Positions 46,727 to 58,590 of a stretch of 64,000 nt of DNA are shown piece by piece (the stretch's first letter is position 1; each line of letters starts with the position of its first letter). The stretch covers positions 11,376,146 to 11,440,145 of the forward strand of contig CM038921.1 of NCBI GenBank assembly GCA_021904315.1, read 5' to 3'. This stretch comes from Sphagnum magellanicum. Lineage: Eukaryota > Streptophyta > Sphagnopsida > Sphagnales > Sphagnaceae. Position numbers and translations under genes: made by a program. The notes beneath the pieces are model-generated. The model was not told the DNA's origin and searched no databases. It was given only the letters and a program-made list of their open reading frames with translations.

Positions 46727-46941
46727 CAGAGTTTTTTTTTAAACAATTTTGTGATGTAGCCAATGTGATGATTTATGTAAAAGGGTTTTAGCCAAATTTT
46801 CCTATAAATGAATTATGATAATATAAATCTAGGTATTCTGCTACATTTGTTGGCTTCATATTAAAATCTGCTATAGAAACCTGTCGTTTTTGAATGATTT
46901 TAAAATCAGGATATGGCAATAGAAAACCCCAAAAACCACTG
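46727..46941 (+). mobile_element. GTGATGTAGCC MITE copy
   Basis: Ends read CAGAGTTTTTTTTAAACAAT on the left and, inward from the right, CAGTGGTTTTTGGGGTTTTC: both fit the CARNG start of hAT elements. The body has 'ttttgtgatgtagccaa', 'ttttagccaaatttt', 'tattctgctac' and 'aaatctgctatagaaacctg'. Confidence 0.7.
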
Positions 46942-48424
46942 TTTTCTCAATTTAAAAACAAATTGGCGAAATTTCTCTGGTAAAGAGAAAACAGTGGGGC
47001 GCACCTCTAGGTTCATGGAGAGCCATCTTTCTCTGGTATGAATAGGACGGCGATGGGTTCAGCTTTGGCTGGGAACTCTGGCTGGGAACTCAGTTGAATA
47101 CGTACCCAAAAATAGGCAAAGGAGGCGGAGAGTCCTAAACCCAAATATGGGGGAAATAGCTTTCTCACAAGGATCATGATGGTGTTTCAAGAAGCATGCC
47201 AAACATTGAAATGTGTAAGTCTCGATGTTTGCCCACCAATATCGGTTCCAAAAGGATAATGTCCGGTAAAACATATGGGAGAAGGTGAGGTGCTATTGTG
47301 AATAGATTGGGGAACACATTGTGAACTCATTGGGAACTCATTGGGAACTTCATGGGAACACAAATATCCAACAAGCCCCCACCCTCCCCAAAAGAAAACA
47401 ACTTGAGTCTATTGGATGCATGCTGCAATTTCTCATCGGCTGAGCAGAATTTCTATTTCCCAGCTGTGTCTATCACTTATTTCGGCCTTAAAAAAACAGA
47501 GCTTGTGTAGGACCTTTACTGGGGAACACCTATTGTGATTCATATTAATTAATTAGTCCATGGGTACACTCACACTTTTTTTAAAAATAATTAGAAGGTG
47601 CCATATTGATTGGCCCATCACCATTTTTTTGGGGAACATTGTGCACTCCCCAATAGAAGCACCTCTTTGGACCACCGGTTACAAAATAGAAACAAATGTG
47701 CTCCCTATGGCCCACCTTTTCAGTATATATATACATGAAAGTTGAACCTTGGGCAAACCGTATAGGATAAAAGTGAGGTGCTATTGGGGACTTTTTGGGG
47801 AACAACTTGGAAACTTGGAGAGCCCTGTGCTAACCCCATGGAAACACATAGGAAACGTGATGGGAACAAGGAAAGAAAGCAAAAAATTCCTCCCCTTCGT
47901 TGTGTGCATGGAACTTTTATTTCCAAAACTGTTTGTCACTATTTTTTGTCTAATGGCCTGGACTAATTGCCCTTCCTAAGAACATCCTACATATTTTGGG
48001 ACAAGGTCATTTTTTTTCTCCAGCAATGATTGTATCCTGCACAACCTTACAGGTCCAAAGTCCAAACCCATTTGGATGCTCTTGGAAGGCTAAACTTTAT
48101 ACAAAGTAGAGTCTATGGGAAGGGCATTTTACTAGAGTAAGAGCGTAGGGTCAGCTTCCACATTGAAAGAATGAATAATTAATTTTTTTTAAAAAAATCA
48201 TTTTTAGTAAATTTGAATTTATTAAATTCTCATGAAATACTATTTTATTATCATATGAGGAGTGAAATTATTCAGATGTAGCCTGCCATAATTATGATGG
48301 TTTTAACAACTAAGATTCAGATTTTCACAAAAAGAAATCATTTCACTATTTTAAGGATTATTGAATGACGAATCTAACCCTAATGTAAGGTAGTCCCCCC
48401 AGTGGACCTGCTGTCTCAGGTAAT
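46942..48424. other. Repeat-rich spacer with R3 copies
   Basis: Two plus-strand R3 copies begin near 47,276 and 47,760 ('gtgaggtgctattg...ggggaac...gggaacacaa'). The first ends in 'cccaccctccccaaaag', as the 40.2-kb copy does. An inverted piece of the same phrase (TCCCCAATAGAAGCACCTC) lies at 47,648-47,666. No gene seen. Confidence 0.6.
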
Positions 48425-48785
48425 TGTATTGACACCACGGCCTTGGGAAATGTTCAAACAAGGGGTGTGTCACACCATGGCCTTGCCATTTACATTAAAA
48501 AAGTATATTAACGCAAAAGAAGAATAATGGAAACTCAAATATTTCACCATGCAAAAATATAATCTTCAAAAAATCCTCTGAAAGAAACCAAAATCCTCTC
48601 AAGATATTAGAACTCTATAGAATTAATGAATCTCAAGTTTCAACACAAAGCCAAAATATCATCTTTCAAAGATCCTCAGATAAAAATAAACCTATTACCT
48701 AGGGGCCAAAATCCGTTAAGCTACTATACTCTATAATGAATCTAAACACAATATCCTTGCCTGGGTAGGCAAGGCCAACAAAAAC
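48425..48785 (-). repeat. Uninterrupted copy of dispersed repeat R2
   Basis: On the minus strand it runs from the CCTTGCCTACCCAGGCAAGG hairpin through 'tttgagtttccattattctt' to 'gtgtgacacaccccttgttt'. It is contiguous where the 32-34 kb copy is split, and so serves as its empty site. Confidence 0.8.
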
Positions 48786-49440
48786 TGAAAATTGTTTGAG
48801 AACTTGGAATCCACAAAGCAACCACCCAGGAACAAACAACGAACATTACCAGAAAGCCACCTTGCACTTTAAAATATCACTTCACTAATTTAGTGCTTTC
48901 CGCACCCACAAGAGTAAAGTGACCTATGCAATGTATTTGGGATGAAATATAGGGATCAAATGGAGTTTGAAACTTTGTTTGGGCTGGAAAATACGCCCCG
49001 GAGAGTAAAGTGACCTATGCAATGTATTTGGGATGAAATATAGGGATCAAATGGAGTTTGAAACTTTGTTTGGGCTGGAAGGATACGCCCCGGATACAGT
49101 GCCCTCCAAGGGGCCATGTAAAGGAAATCACTGTTTTTTAAAAAATCGGCCAACAATTAACAATTGGCCCAGGTGGTGGATATTGAAATACCGAGTCTTG
49201 CTTTACATATAGGTACTGGCCACTTTTTTTAAACTTATTTTGGGGCTTATTTGGTGCAGGTGGGGGGAGAGAATAATTTAAAGTTGTCTGTGGGATGTGG
49301 TAAACACAAATAAAGGCCCAAATAGGGGGGGATGTGGATGGATGTAGAAGCTCTTATTAGAACATCTGCAAGAGACTGAAAATTGGGTAATTGGAAGCCA
49401 CGAAGCAGCCGCCCAGGAACCATCAAAGAACGAACGCTAC
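48783..49440. repeat. Duplicated promoter segments upstream of the P450
   Basis: A block of about 60 bp ('gaaaattg', 'ttggaa.ccac.aagca.cc', 'cccaggaac', 'acgaac') occurs at 48,787-48,850 and 49,376-49,440. Between them a 91-bp unit is tandemly duplicated, almost without change (48,911-49,001 and 49,002-49,093). The P450-proximal block keeps CpG where the distal one has CpA. Confidence 0.8.
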
Positions 49441-49599
49441 AACTTACCTGAAAAATGCCCACAAAGGCTGAACTGACGTTTTCCTGACCATGGGCACAGC
49501 CAGCAGCCCTACACTTTGCTTCCTCACAAATCCGCGGGTCTCTTCTCTCTTCCAGAGCTACTGGCTTTCAAGAAGCTTTGCTTCTATATTATCAAACGC

Positions 49600-50166
49600 A
49601 TGAGCACATATAAAAGGAAGAAGAGCATCCAGGCATTTTTGCATTGCCATCGTTTTCGCACATTTCTTTTGCAGAGTATTGAGTTCCATCTGAAAGCTCC
49701 TTGAGTTCCACAGATTTTGGTATTTGTCCCAGTTCTACGTATAAAAGTACCTGGTTTCTCCATTCAATCTCCAACTGTTAAAGTTTTCTTAGCTCACAAT
49801 TCTTTTTTGCTCAGCTCACGTTCTGAAGAGAATTTTTCAGCTCTACTACTTTTTTTAAGGTCTCAGTGACTTCTGTTGCAACAGCAAGATAGTCAATTCC
49901 AGGAATCAAAGAATTCCACTGCAAACACTTCTGTTTCTATTTCAATTTCACTTACTTGGGTACTTGGGATTTTGTCTTTGGGTTGATCGATTTTGTGACT
50001 ATAATTTCCTTCCCCCATTTGCTATTTTCATTGATTTCTTTCTGCCTTGGTTTTGCTTTGGAGACCCATTTCAGGATCAGAGGGAATATTAGACGCAAGG
50101 TGTCATAGTTTTTTTGCAGCAGAGTGAAAGTTGAAAGTATCAAAGTAATCAACATAATTGCCACTC
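49600..50166 (+). promoter_or_regulatory. Candidate promoter and 5' UTR of the P450
   Basis: Two TATA-like boxes, TATAAAAGG at 49,609 and TATAAAAG at 49,740, lie about 560 and 430 bp upstream of the P450 start. The second would give a 5' UTR of roughly 390 nt. A TAA in frame just before the ATG closes the upstream frame. The choice between boxes is open. Confidence 0.4.
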
Positions 50167-52919
50167 ATGAATTCAATGGATATTTATTTTGGGGACCACA
50201 AGATATGGTCTGCACTTTCCACATCTCTACTCACAGTGCTGTTGATGTGGGTTGCTTACATTGTTGTGGGGGCGGTGGATAAGTTTGTGATTAGTCCCAT
50301 GAGGATCAAGAGAATCATGAATAGCCAGGGTGTGAAAGGACCCTCTTCTCATTTCCTCCTGGGAAACTTGCCTGAAATGACTATGCTTGCGGAGGCAGAA
50401 ACAAAGAAGGACATGAAGACTGGCGACTATGATATTGTATCTCATGTTCAACCTTTTCATGTCCAGAACTGCCAAGCTTATGGTGTGTTTCTCTTTTAAG
50501 CTCCAATTCTCATCCCTCTCAATTCTACTAGGCATTTTCAATTTCTTCTTATCTTGCAATTATGACTAAGGATTGCAATACTCATGATTGATCTCTAGAA
50601 TTAGGTTCTGATAGTTTTTTGAAAGAGGAGTGAGCATCCATGAGAGGTCAATGGTTATGTTGAGAATTTTCTACAAGAAACTCAGAATTTACAATTTCAT
50701 CCAAACCAAATTGTATCACAAGAAGATTGGAGTTTTGAGTGCAATGGAGGTTTTGTGAAGTCTTTGTTGTACAATAGCTTCTTGGTAAGGATTCTAATGT
50801 GTCCTTCAATCAAACTTTTGTGATTGTGTGGGGGCTAATTTTGTAAATTGTATGTTTTGCATGTCAGGAAAAAGCTATTTGTGGTGGTTTGGATGGGAGC
50901 CAAGGATCACCATAACAGACCTCGATCTCATTAAACAAGTTTTGCCAAACAAGGATCATGCATTCACAAAGTCTCAAATGATGCTTAAATTTACAGTGCC
51001 AGTTATTGGAAAAGGGTTGGTGACAACTGATGGAGAGGAATGGGCTCTCCATCGCCGAATTGTGAACCCTGCCTTCCATCATGAAAAGCTCAAGGTACAA
51101 ACGAAAACAACACTACGAATGCCTTTGACAAATCTCTTGAAAAAATATTTCAAAATCTTTATGAACAAAAGCATGGAAAAACAATTAATAGTCCAAAAAA
51201 ACAAATATGTTGTAGAATGTTAAATGCCTTTTCTAAGCTATCTTATAAGTATTTAGATTGTGTCATTTGATGATGTTGAAAACATTGATGATCTAATCCT
51301 TGAAGTTATCCATCCACAAGCTCAAACTTTAAGTGAACTAGATAGGGCTATAGTGTAGTAAAAGGTTTCTCTTTTTGGGATTTAGTGCATGTTTAAAATT
51401 AGTCTAGATGGAGATACTAATAATGTAAACATGATATTTTTGTGCATTCTAAGATTGGTATGGATATTATTATTTGTAGGCAATGGTAATACTAATGGAG
51501 AAGAGTGCATCATCAATGGCACATGAATGGGAAAAAAAAGTGAGGGATGGTGGGGGCAATGTGGAGCTTGAAGTGGGCAATTACATGACACATGTGACAG
51601 CTGATATAATTGCACTTACTGCATTTGGGAGTAACTATGAAAAGGGAAAGAAAGTGTTTGAACAACAAGTTGCACTCATCAATCTTATGAATCAAAGAGA
51701 TAAACAACAATTTAGTGCAATACCAGGATACAGGTTCCTTTTTAGTCATTCTTATTTCAATCCCTAAAATCCTTTTTGCTCATGACTAATCTAATTTGGA
51801 GAAGGATGTTGTGCTTAATTGCATTTTTTTCTAGTTGATTGTATGGAATTGAATGTTTCATTTAGTTGCATCAATATAATGATAATGTTGATGTGTTGGA
51901 CACCATATGGATTTTTTAAGTTAAATTTATTCTATTTAAATGCAAAATAAATCCTAATTTTCTTATGTAGTTACATTCTTAACTTTGTTGTTTTATGTGT
52001 TTGCAGTTTTCTTCCAATTCCATTAAACATCAAAATAATTTTGACCCAAATTGCAATTTCAAAATCTTTGAAAGAAATTATACAATCACGAAAGGATATG
52101 GTGAAAGGGGCCAACATCTCATATGGAAATGATTTGTTGGGTCTCATGCTCAGTGCAACAATAGAAGAAACTGTTATCAAAGGTGGAAAGGTCCATTTTG
52201 GCATGCAAGCATTAATCGATAATTGCAAGACCTTTTTCATAGCAGGACATGAAACAACTTCAACTCTTCTCACATGGGCCATGATGTTGTTGGGATCCCA
52301 TACAATTTGGCAAGAACGTGCTCGTGAAGAGGTCATAGAAGTATGTGGGCATGGTGATCATCCAATTGATGCCAACATGCTTAACAAATTGAAAACGGTA
52401 CTTTAAATCTTTTGTTAACTCATTTGAAGTTTCATTTAGTTCACATTATGGCACAAACTTGATTATTTACAATGTGGTTGGATGTGGGTGCAGTTGACTA
52501 TGATTTTGAATGAAACTCTTCGTCTATTTTCACCAATTTCAAATCAAAATAGAGAAGCAGCAATGGACATGAAATTGGGGGACTTACACATCCCAAAAGG
52601 ATTGAACTTACATTTTCCTAGGCTCGCCATTCACCATGATCCTGAATTGTGGGGACCCGATGTACATGAGTTCAAACCAGAAAGATTTGTTGATGGTATT
52701 GCTAAAGCAAGCAAAAACCCATTTGCTTTTATGCCTTTTTCATTTGGGCCAAGGTTTTGTGTGGGACAAGGATTTGCTTTGGAGGAAGCAAAATTAGTGT
52801 TAGTTGTGATACTTCAACAATTTCGCTTTCATCTCTCACCAAATTATCGTCATGCACCACATGATAAGGTGACGGTGAAACCCAAGTATGGAGTGCCAAT
52901 GATATTGGAATGTTTGTGA
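50167..52919 (+). CDS. Cytochrome P450, CYP72 clan (CYP735/CYP734/CYP709-like)
   Basis: Five GT-AG exons: 50167-50482, 50868-51094, 51480-51733, 52007-52397, 52494-52919, intron phases 1, 0, 2, 0; 537 residues, normal for the clan. An N-terminal membrane anchor lies at about 13-37 (WSALSTSLLTVLLMWVAYIV). Further landmarks: C-helix WALHR (164-168), I-helix AGHETT (345-350), K-helix ETLR (403-406), PERF (458-461) and heme loop FSFGPRFCVG with ligand Cys485. Every catalytic signature is present, so it should be a working heme monooxygenase on the ER membrane, served by a P450 reductase. Wording such as GDLHIPKGL, LAIHHDPELWG and NYRHAP...KPKYGVPMIL resembles cytokinin trans-hydroxylases (CYP735A). 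CYP734 and CYP709 relatives share much of it, so the substrate is undecided. ATG 50,167 is the first in frame; ATG 50,176 is an alternative. Confidence 0.92.
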
Positions 52920-55695
52920 TTACTAGATCATGTTGTTGGAAAGTTTGTGATTATTGAAACTCTCATTTATAATTAATAGTTTATGTAAGTTGGATATTCC
53001 CAAAATCCTAATTAGATTTCACATTTTGTTGGTAGTACCAAGGAAATAATCATTCTTCGGTAAACCCATCCTTGGGTGGTACCACTATGAACCACATCAA
53101 GGAATGGTTAAAGATTTAAAAGTGGTCAAATCATTTTCCTAAGCCTTTTCTTTTAAATGTTTTCACAACTATAAAATATTTTTTTCTCATGTTTATCCAT
53201 TACATGCCATAATATATGGCTTGAAGTTTTTTTTTAAAATTTAAAAATTTGAAAATTGTTTAAATTTATATTCCTAATAACGATGACCCCTTCTAGAATC
53301 ACATTCCTTGACTTTGGAAATTGATAACAAAATTATAATTATTCAACTTGTTTCTTAATAAGAAAAAAATAAAATGACTTCAAAATTACCTTAGGAAAAA
53401 CATTCCCAAGAAAATTCTCAAATCATATTTTGAATTTATGGTTTTGAACAAAAAGTTCAAGCAAAAGAACCAACATTACATTCTTGAAACTTTTTCTAAA
53501 TGCAATGATGAAGAACATCAATATACACAATATTTTTTATATTATTAAAATCTCAAAATAAATGGAACCTAATAAATTTATTCATTATAAGAAAAATTAT
53601 GAAATATTTATTTAAATGTTTTTTATGATTTTAAAAAAGTTCAATGGGTTTAGTAAAATCAAGGTGTGACCTTCCTAATGGTGCCATCTTGAGGATAGGT
53701 TTGCCCTCTTGTATTTGATGATGTTAAAAAATTGAATCTTAATTACATTTTACTTGAACAAATGAATTTTTTTAATTTTTTGTTTCCAATCGTCTTGGAG
53801 ATTGTTAAATAGTCGAACTTGAAGGGCAATACAACATATATAACAAATTTATGTAGGCAAAAACATCATTGTGAATTGGGCAATAAAACCTTCAACTACT
53901 TGGTCTAGTTCTTTGTAATAACATTTAAAATTCTTCTATACAAAACAAAACACATATAGGTGTGTGCCCCATATTTTTCTTGGTGTATTAGGATTGGAAT
54001 TTATATTCGAAGCAATTGAAATATGTGCAAAAATGATGTCATTCTTCATAAACGTCATTTTGCGGCTAAACTTACAAGAAGGGTCACTAATACATATTAT
54101 AAGACTCCACTTGTAATTTGTAAGATTGACATGAAGGAGAACATTTGTCCATGTATCATAACAACTTTCTTTAAAACTAAGCCATCTTCAATCAGTAAGC
54201 TAACTTCCTTAGATGGAACTTCATCAAGAAGAACCACATGCAATGAGACTTGCAAGAATATTGCCAAAAGGAACAAAATTTTGAAGTGTTTAGATTGGCT
54301 ATACTTTTTAATAATGATTATATTTTATTGTTTTCATTCTCAAAGGCCTCTATCTCCACCCACATTATGGGGCCTAGAATCATGAACCAATATAACAATG
54401 CTTGTGCAACATGAGGGATGCATGGACACTGGATGATAGGAAAAAACTTTGAACCACAAAGCTCAAATTCAATAGCTAACCACATTGGTTACTTCAATTT
54501 TATTTTTCACCTTCCATAGTAATAACCAACTAGTTTTTACCTATAAGTGCCATGAACTAATTCGAGCCATGCATGCATATATTTACCTAGTATTCACTTA
54601 TTTTCATACCTACATACCTACAAGACCTCTCTTTTACAAGATAGGTTGCCAAGGTGAATCATAATGTGATCAATTCAATCGAAAGTTCATGTTCAACTAT
54701 GTCTTATCAAATTTCAAATGGATGGTGTGCTAACTAGTGACCATTACCTAAACATATCCTTTTCCTAAGGGAGGCCACTTTTCTTTGAGTTTTAAAAATA
54801 TATGAATTAGAATATATAAAGTGCCAATATATTGGTTGTCATGAAAAAATATAATTTAATTAATTCTATAATAAGGTTATCTTTTTTCTCAAATTCAATT
54901 TATAATTAATATAGGGCATGTGTGAATCCTTGTTTTTTTCATGGCAATTTGTGACCAAATTTTGATTCTTGATAGCATCATGTGATGGGTTTAAAAGGAT
55001 TTGTAATATGTGTTTCGCCATGATTGTTCTTGGATGAACTTGTAGGTTGTTACTTTACATCAACCAAATACACCCAAATAGCCAAAATGTTCATCCTTAT
55101 AACTAGCAAGGTTGGGAATCCATCCCTCATTCATTATTGAAACCCTAACCCTAATTGCCCCCAAAAGCTCTAAGTGCTCTTGAGAGAAACCAATTCATTC
55201 TCACAAGGTTGTCATTACCTAAATCAATGCCCTATAGTGAAATCTTTTCACCAAACTAGTGTCAAGTTTCCTTGGTGCAAATTGTTTGGATATGCTCCTC
55301 TTATAGTTGGGATTCCTTAAATCTTCTTCTTCATGTGCATTCAATAACTTATGGAGAATGTGGCGGGTATACATCACTTTATGTTGTGCTTGAAATTTGA
55401 AACAACCACTTTCAAGTCCCAAGTCCCATTCAAATGCATTCCAATTTATGGTTACTGTTTGTTTTGTTGAAGTTTTGTGAAGCTTGTGAATATTGTATTA
55501 TAATCCAGGTGCTTGTGAATTTGCACAAAATAATGGGGACTATGGTCATTTCAATGTTGAACAATGGTGAGATCATGAATCTAGAAGGTTTTAGATTTAG
55601 AGAGTCAAATTCAAAGTAAGTTCATTTAGCCATAATCACACCTTGTTTTAGAGTTCATTTTTAGATTTCTTGTTTAAGTTTAAGGTCTAGTGGAG
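52920..55695. other. AT-rich spacer after the P450, no gene seen
   Basis: Starts with the P450 3' UTR ('ttataattaatagtttatg' near 52,970). A 120-codon frame at 54,023-54,385 is not recognised and its composition looks like spacer. Nothing else found. Confidence 0.5.
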
Positions 55696-56349
55696 GTCCA
55701 AACCAATGTTGTGTGTGTAAGTGTTAATAGCCATATATACAACATGTAAATATAGTGTAAGTGTAAATTATTTATACTTACATGACCCTGCATAAATGTT
55801 TTGGGGCGTGTAAGTGTAAATACTAAAATTATTTGTAAAATCACCTTGTCTTTGGGCCTCCTTTCACCCCAAACCCTTCTTTTAGGGTATCCATAAAGTA
55901 AGGAAATTTTATTAAATTTGGGAATGAAATGCTGAAAATCAGCATTTAATGCACAAGGTTCAAAACCAATTCTCACCCTATTTATGATCAAACTAGGGGT
56001 TTTAGTGTTGTTTTCTTTACTTTATAGATAATTTAATTATATATCTTTAATGACTAGACCTTTTTGCAAAGTCATACAAATTAGTTGTGGGTGTATGTTT
56101 TGATGGTTTTTTTTTGCAATGGGCCATGTAGTTGGCTTATCTTCAAAAACATTATGAAATCTCCCCTCCTCAAGTAAAAATCACATTTTTTACATTGTCA
56201 TATATTTACATTGTTTTACATAGCCATGTAAAATCATATATATATATATAATTGACTACATAAATCTATATAAATATATTTATTTTTACACATACACTTC
56301 CATGGAGTGTAAGTCCCAAACCATTTACACACACAACACTGGTCCAAAC
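55696..56349. mobile_element. hAT-type MITE, 638 bp, with perfect 8-bp target duplication
   Basis: GTCCAAAC at 55,696-55,703 is repeated exactly at 56,342-56,349. Between them the element starts CAATGTTGTGTGTGTAAGTG and its other end, read inward, is CAGTGTTGTGTGTGTAAATG, an inverted repeat of about 20 bp with two mismatches. The CARTG start and 8-bp duplication are the hAT superfamily signature. The interior is AT-rich, repeats 'gtgtaagtgtaaat', has a (TA)n run near 56,236 and no transposase, so it is non-autonomous. Confidence 0.92.
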
Positions 56350-57469
56350 CCTTCCATACTATTCTCGTATGTTCTTTTGGTTTCTTGAATACTAATATTT
56401 TTTACAATCAAGTTTTCTTTTTCTTGGTTTGTAGAATTGTGGTTTGTTTGAACATTACTACAAATTGCGAATGCAATCCATTAGATTGTGTATTTAATTA
56501 ATTTTGAACTTTTGAAAATTCTAGAATTAACAATTAACCATTTGGAAGTTAGAAAATTAAAGAGAAACTTTCATTTGGGGCTTTCAATGTTGATTTTAAA
56601 TAGGCTTATTTACAAATCATGTTATGTGAAAAAAATCTTCAAAATATCATTGTTGAAATATATTAAATAATGAGATTCAAATGGATTATCATTCAAATTA
56701 TTCAATATTTTATTCTTAAAAAACTATAGATTTATACGTCTTCGAAAAATCTAAAAAACTAAAGTTTAATTTATTTTTTCATTTGGACAAAGTAGGGGGG
56801 AAAAAATGGCTAGAGTTGACTTTTGTGAAACATTTGGAATAAACAACATAATAAATCTGATGACAACCACATTTGTTTCCCACTAAATGGTTGGATGGCA
56901 ACAACAATGGGCTTTCATTTTGAAAACCAAGGTTCAACTTCGTTACCAACTCCATATATATGTCAACTATATATAGACCATATACATATTGTATACTCAC
57001 CTTGAATGTATATGTATCATATTTTATATTAACAAAATAAATATCGAATTATATATATAGAGATATATAAAGTTAAATAAATTCAAAAATCAATGCCACA
57101 TTGCAATTTATTATTTGGCCTAGTTTAGCAAATTCACTATGTCCATAACAACTATCCCGATTCAATATGGGGCATAGTGATTCACCAAATTTGGTCTTTA
57201 GTAATGTTACTGAAATAGCTAATGAACTAAGCACCATCTCCTTATAGTGAGTGGAAGCAATCAAGTTCGTAAAGGTTTAGAACCTTGATTCTAACCTTGT
57301 GATTCTTGAAATCCTTTTTAAAGTCCATAATGTTGCTATAGATTTTAGGAAATTATGGATTTATCAAATCCCAATTTGACCTTCGAAGGAAGAAACAAAA
57401 GTTTAGTGTGGATGGCAATGTAAAGAAGAGCAAAAGATCATATGATAAAGTTCTAAGCATAATGGGCAA
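56350..57469. other. AT-rich spacer, no gene seen
   Basis: Short TA-rich stretches near 57,045; no coding recognised. Confidence 0.5.
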
Positions 57470-58590
57470 CTTTGTTGCCATTGGTTGAAAGTTTAATGGC
57501 CAAGGGTGGGGTTATCCATAGTGTGAGGTGTAGGGTCTGTTATTTGATTCAAAACAAGGACAAAATTGTTAAGTGCAAATGGGATACACTAACAAAACAT
57601 CTTGGTCATAGGATTGTGGTTTATGATTGATTATGACTTGGGGTGAAGAAAGGTGGGGGGGAAGTACATTGCAAAAGACTATATCCATTTGAAAACATGA
57701 GGTTATGGGCCTAAAGGGGTTCAAATTATATTTTGCAACAAGTAAACAAACCCCTAGGAGAGGGGAATTAGAAAGTTCAATTCAAGTCTTTGTTTTGCAT
57801 TCTTACACATGGCCATCTTATGTTGGAATATGAAACATGATCTTATGATAAATGAGTTGTTTGTTAGCTTGAAGTTCCCACATAATCCAACCATGCACTA
57901 AAATGAGTATGTAGGCTAAACCTTTGCTAAATTTATGTTCCAACAAGTCCAAAAGCTAGCCATTATCCATGCCATACAATCTACTTAGTTTTTGGCTTGT
58001 TCTTGTGACAATGTTACAACCATTGATAATGATTCTTGGATATGTGTCCATGCATATTTGATTGATGGTTAGACTAAAATTCTAATTTTAAGATGTGTTG
58101 ACTGAACTGTTCATGAATCGAATTCTAACAACTTTAGTAAGGTGATTGTGGATTCTATGATGAAAGGTGGGGTGTTGAATAGGGAGTTGTCCAAGAAGCT
58201 ATTGTGCTTTAGGGTTGATATAATGAATGTGTTTCCAAGTGGAAAAATTAAAGTGATAAAGAAAATTAAGGATTTTTGGGCATCATTTTCATTGAATGTT
58301 CATTGTGTTATTCATCACATAAACTTGGCAGTCCAATCTTTGGGGGATTTAACTTTCATAGCCAAGATTGAAATTTTTGTGTTGAACATGTATGATATTT
58401 CAACCACTCATTGAAAAGGCATCTATAATTCCAAAAACTTGTTCAAACCTTGGAGACAAAGGGAAATCAAATATGCAAGAATGTGAAGACAAGATAAATG
58501 TCCATGCTCACACCTTTGAAAATCAAGATCATGGAGGAATATTTCCCTTTGCTTGTAATGATGCAAGTTGATTACACTACAACCCAATAG
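57470..58590 (+). pseudogene. hAT-type transposase pseudogene (DUF4371/KIAA1586-like)
   Basis: A broken frame keeps the order of this family. A BED-like zinc-finger region reads VRCRVCYLIQNKDKIV, KWDTLTKHLGHR and KKGGG. The catalytic stretch reads ACSCDNVTTIDNDSWICVHA, then VIVDSMMKGGVLNRE, KLLCFRVDIMNVF, LNVHCVIHHINLAVQSLGDL, ETKGNQICKNVKTR, MSMLTPLK and EEYFPLLVMMQVD. Several stops (for example TAG and TGA near 58,072 and 58,108, and a TAA where Trp is expected near 58,486) and frame changes kill it. It is much shorter than a full transposase. Elements of this group are widespread as relics in plant genomes. Confidence 0.8.

Noticed and set aside
54023-54385. 120-codon plus-strand frame
   Set aside because: No recognised domain, AT-rich spacer-like codon use, no flanking exons.
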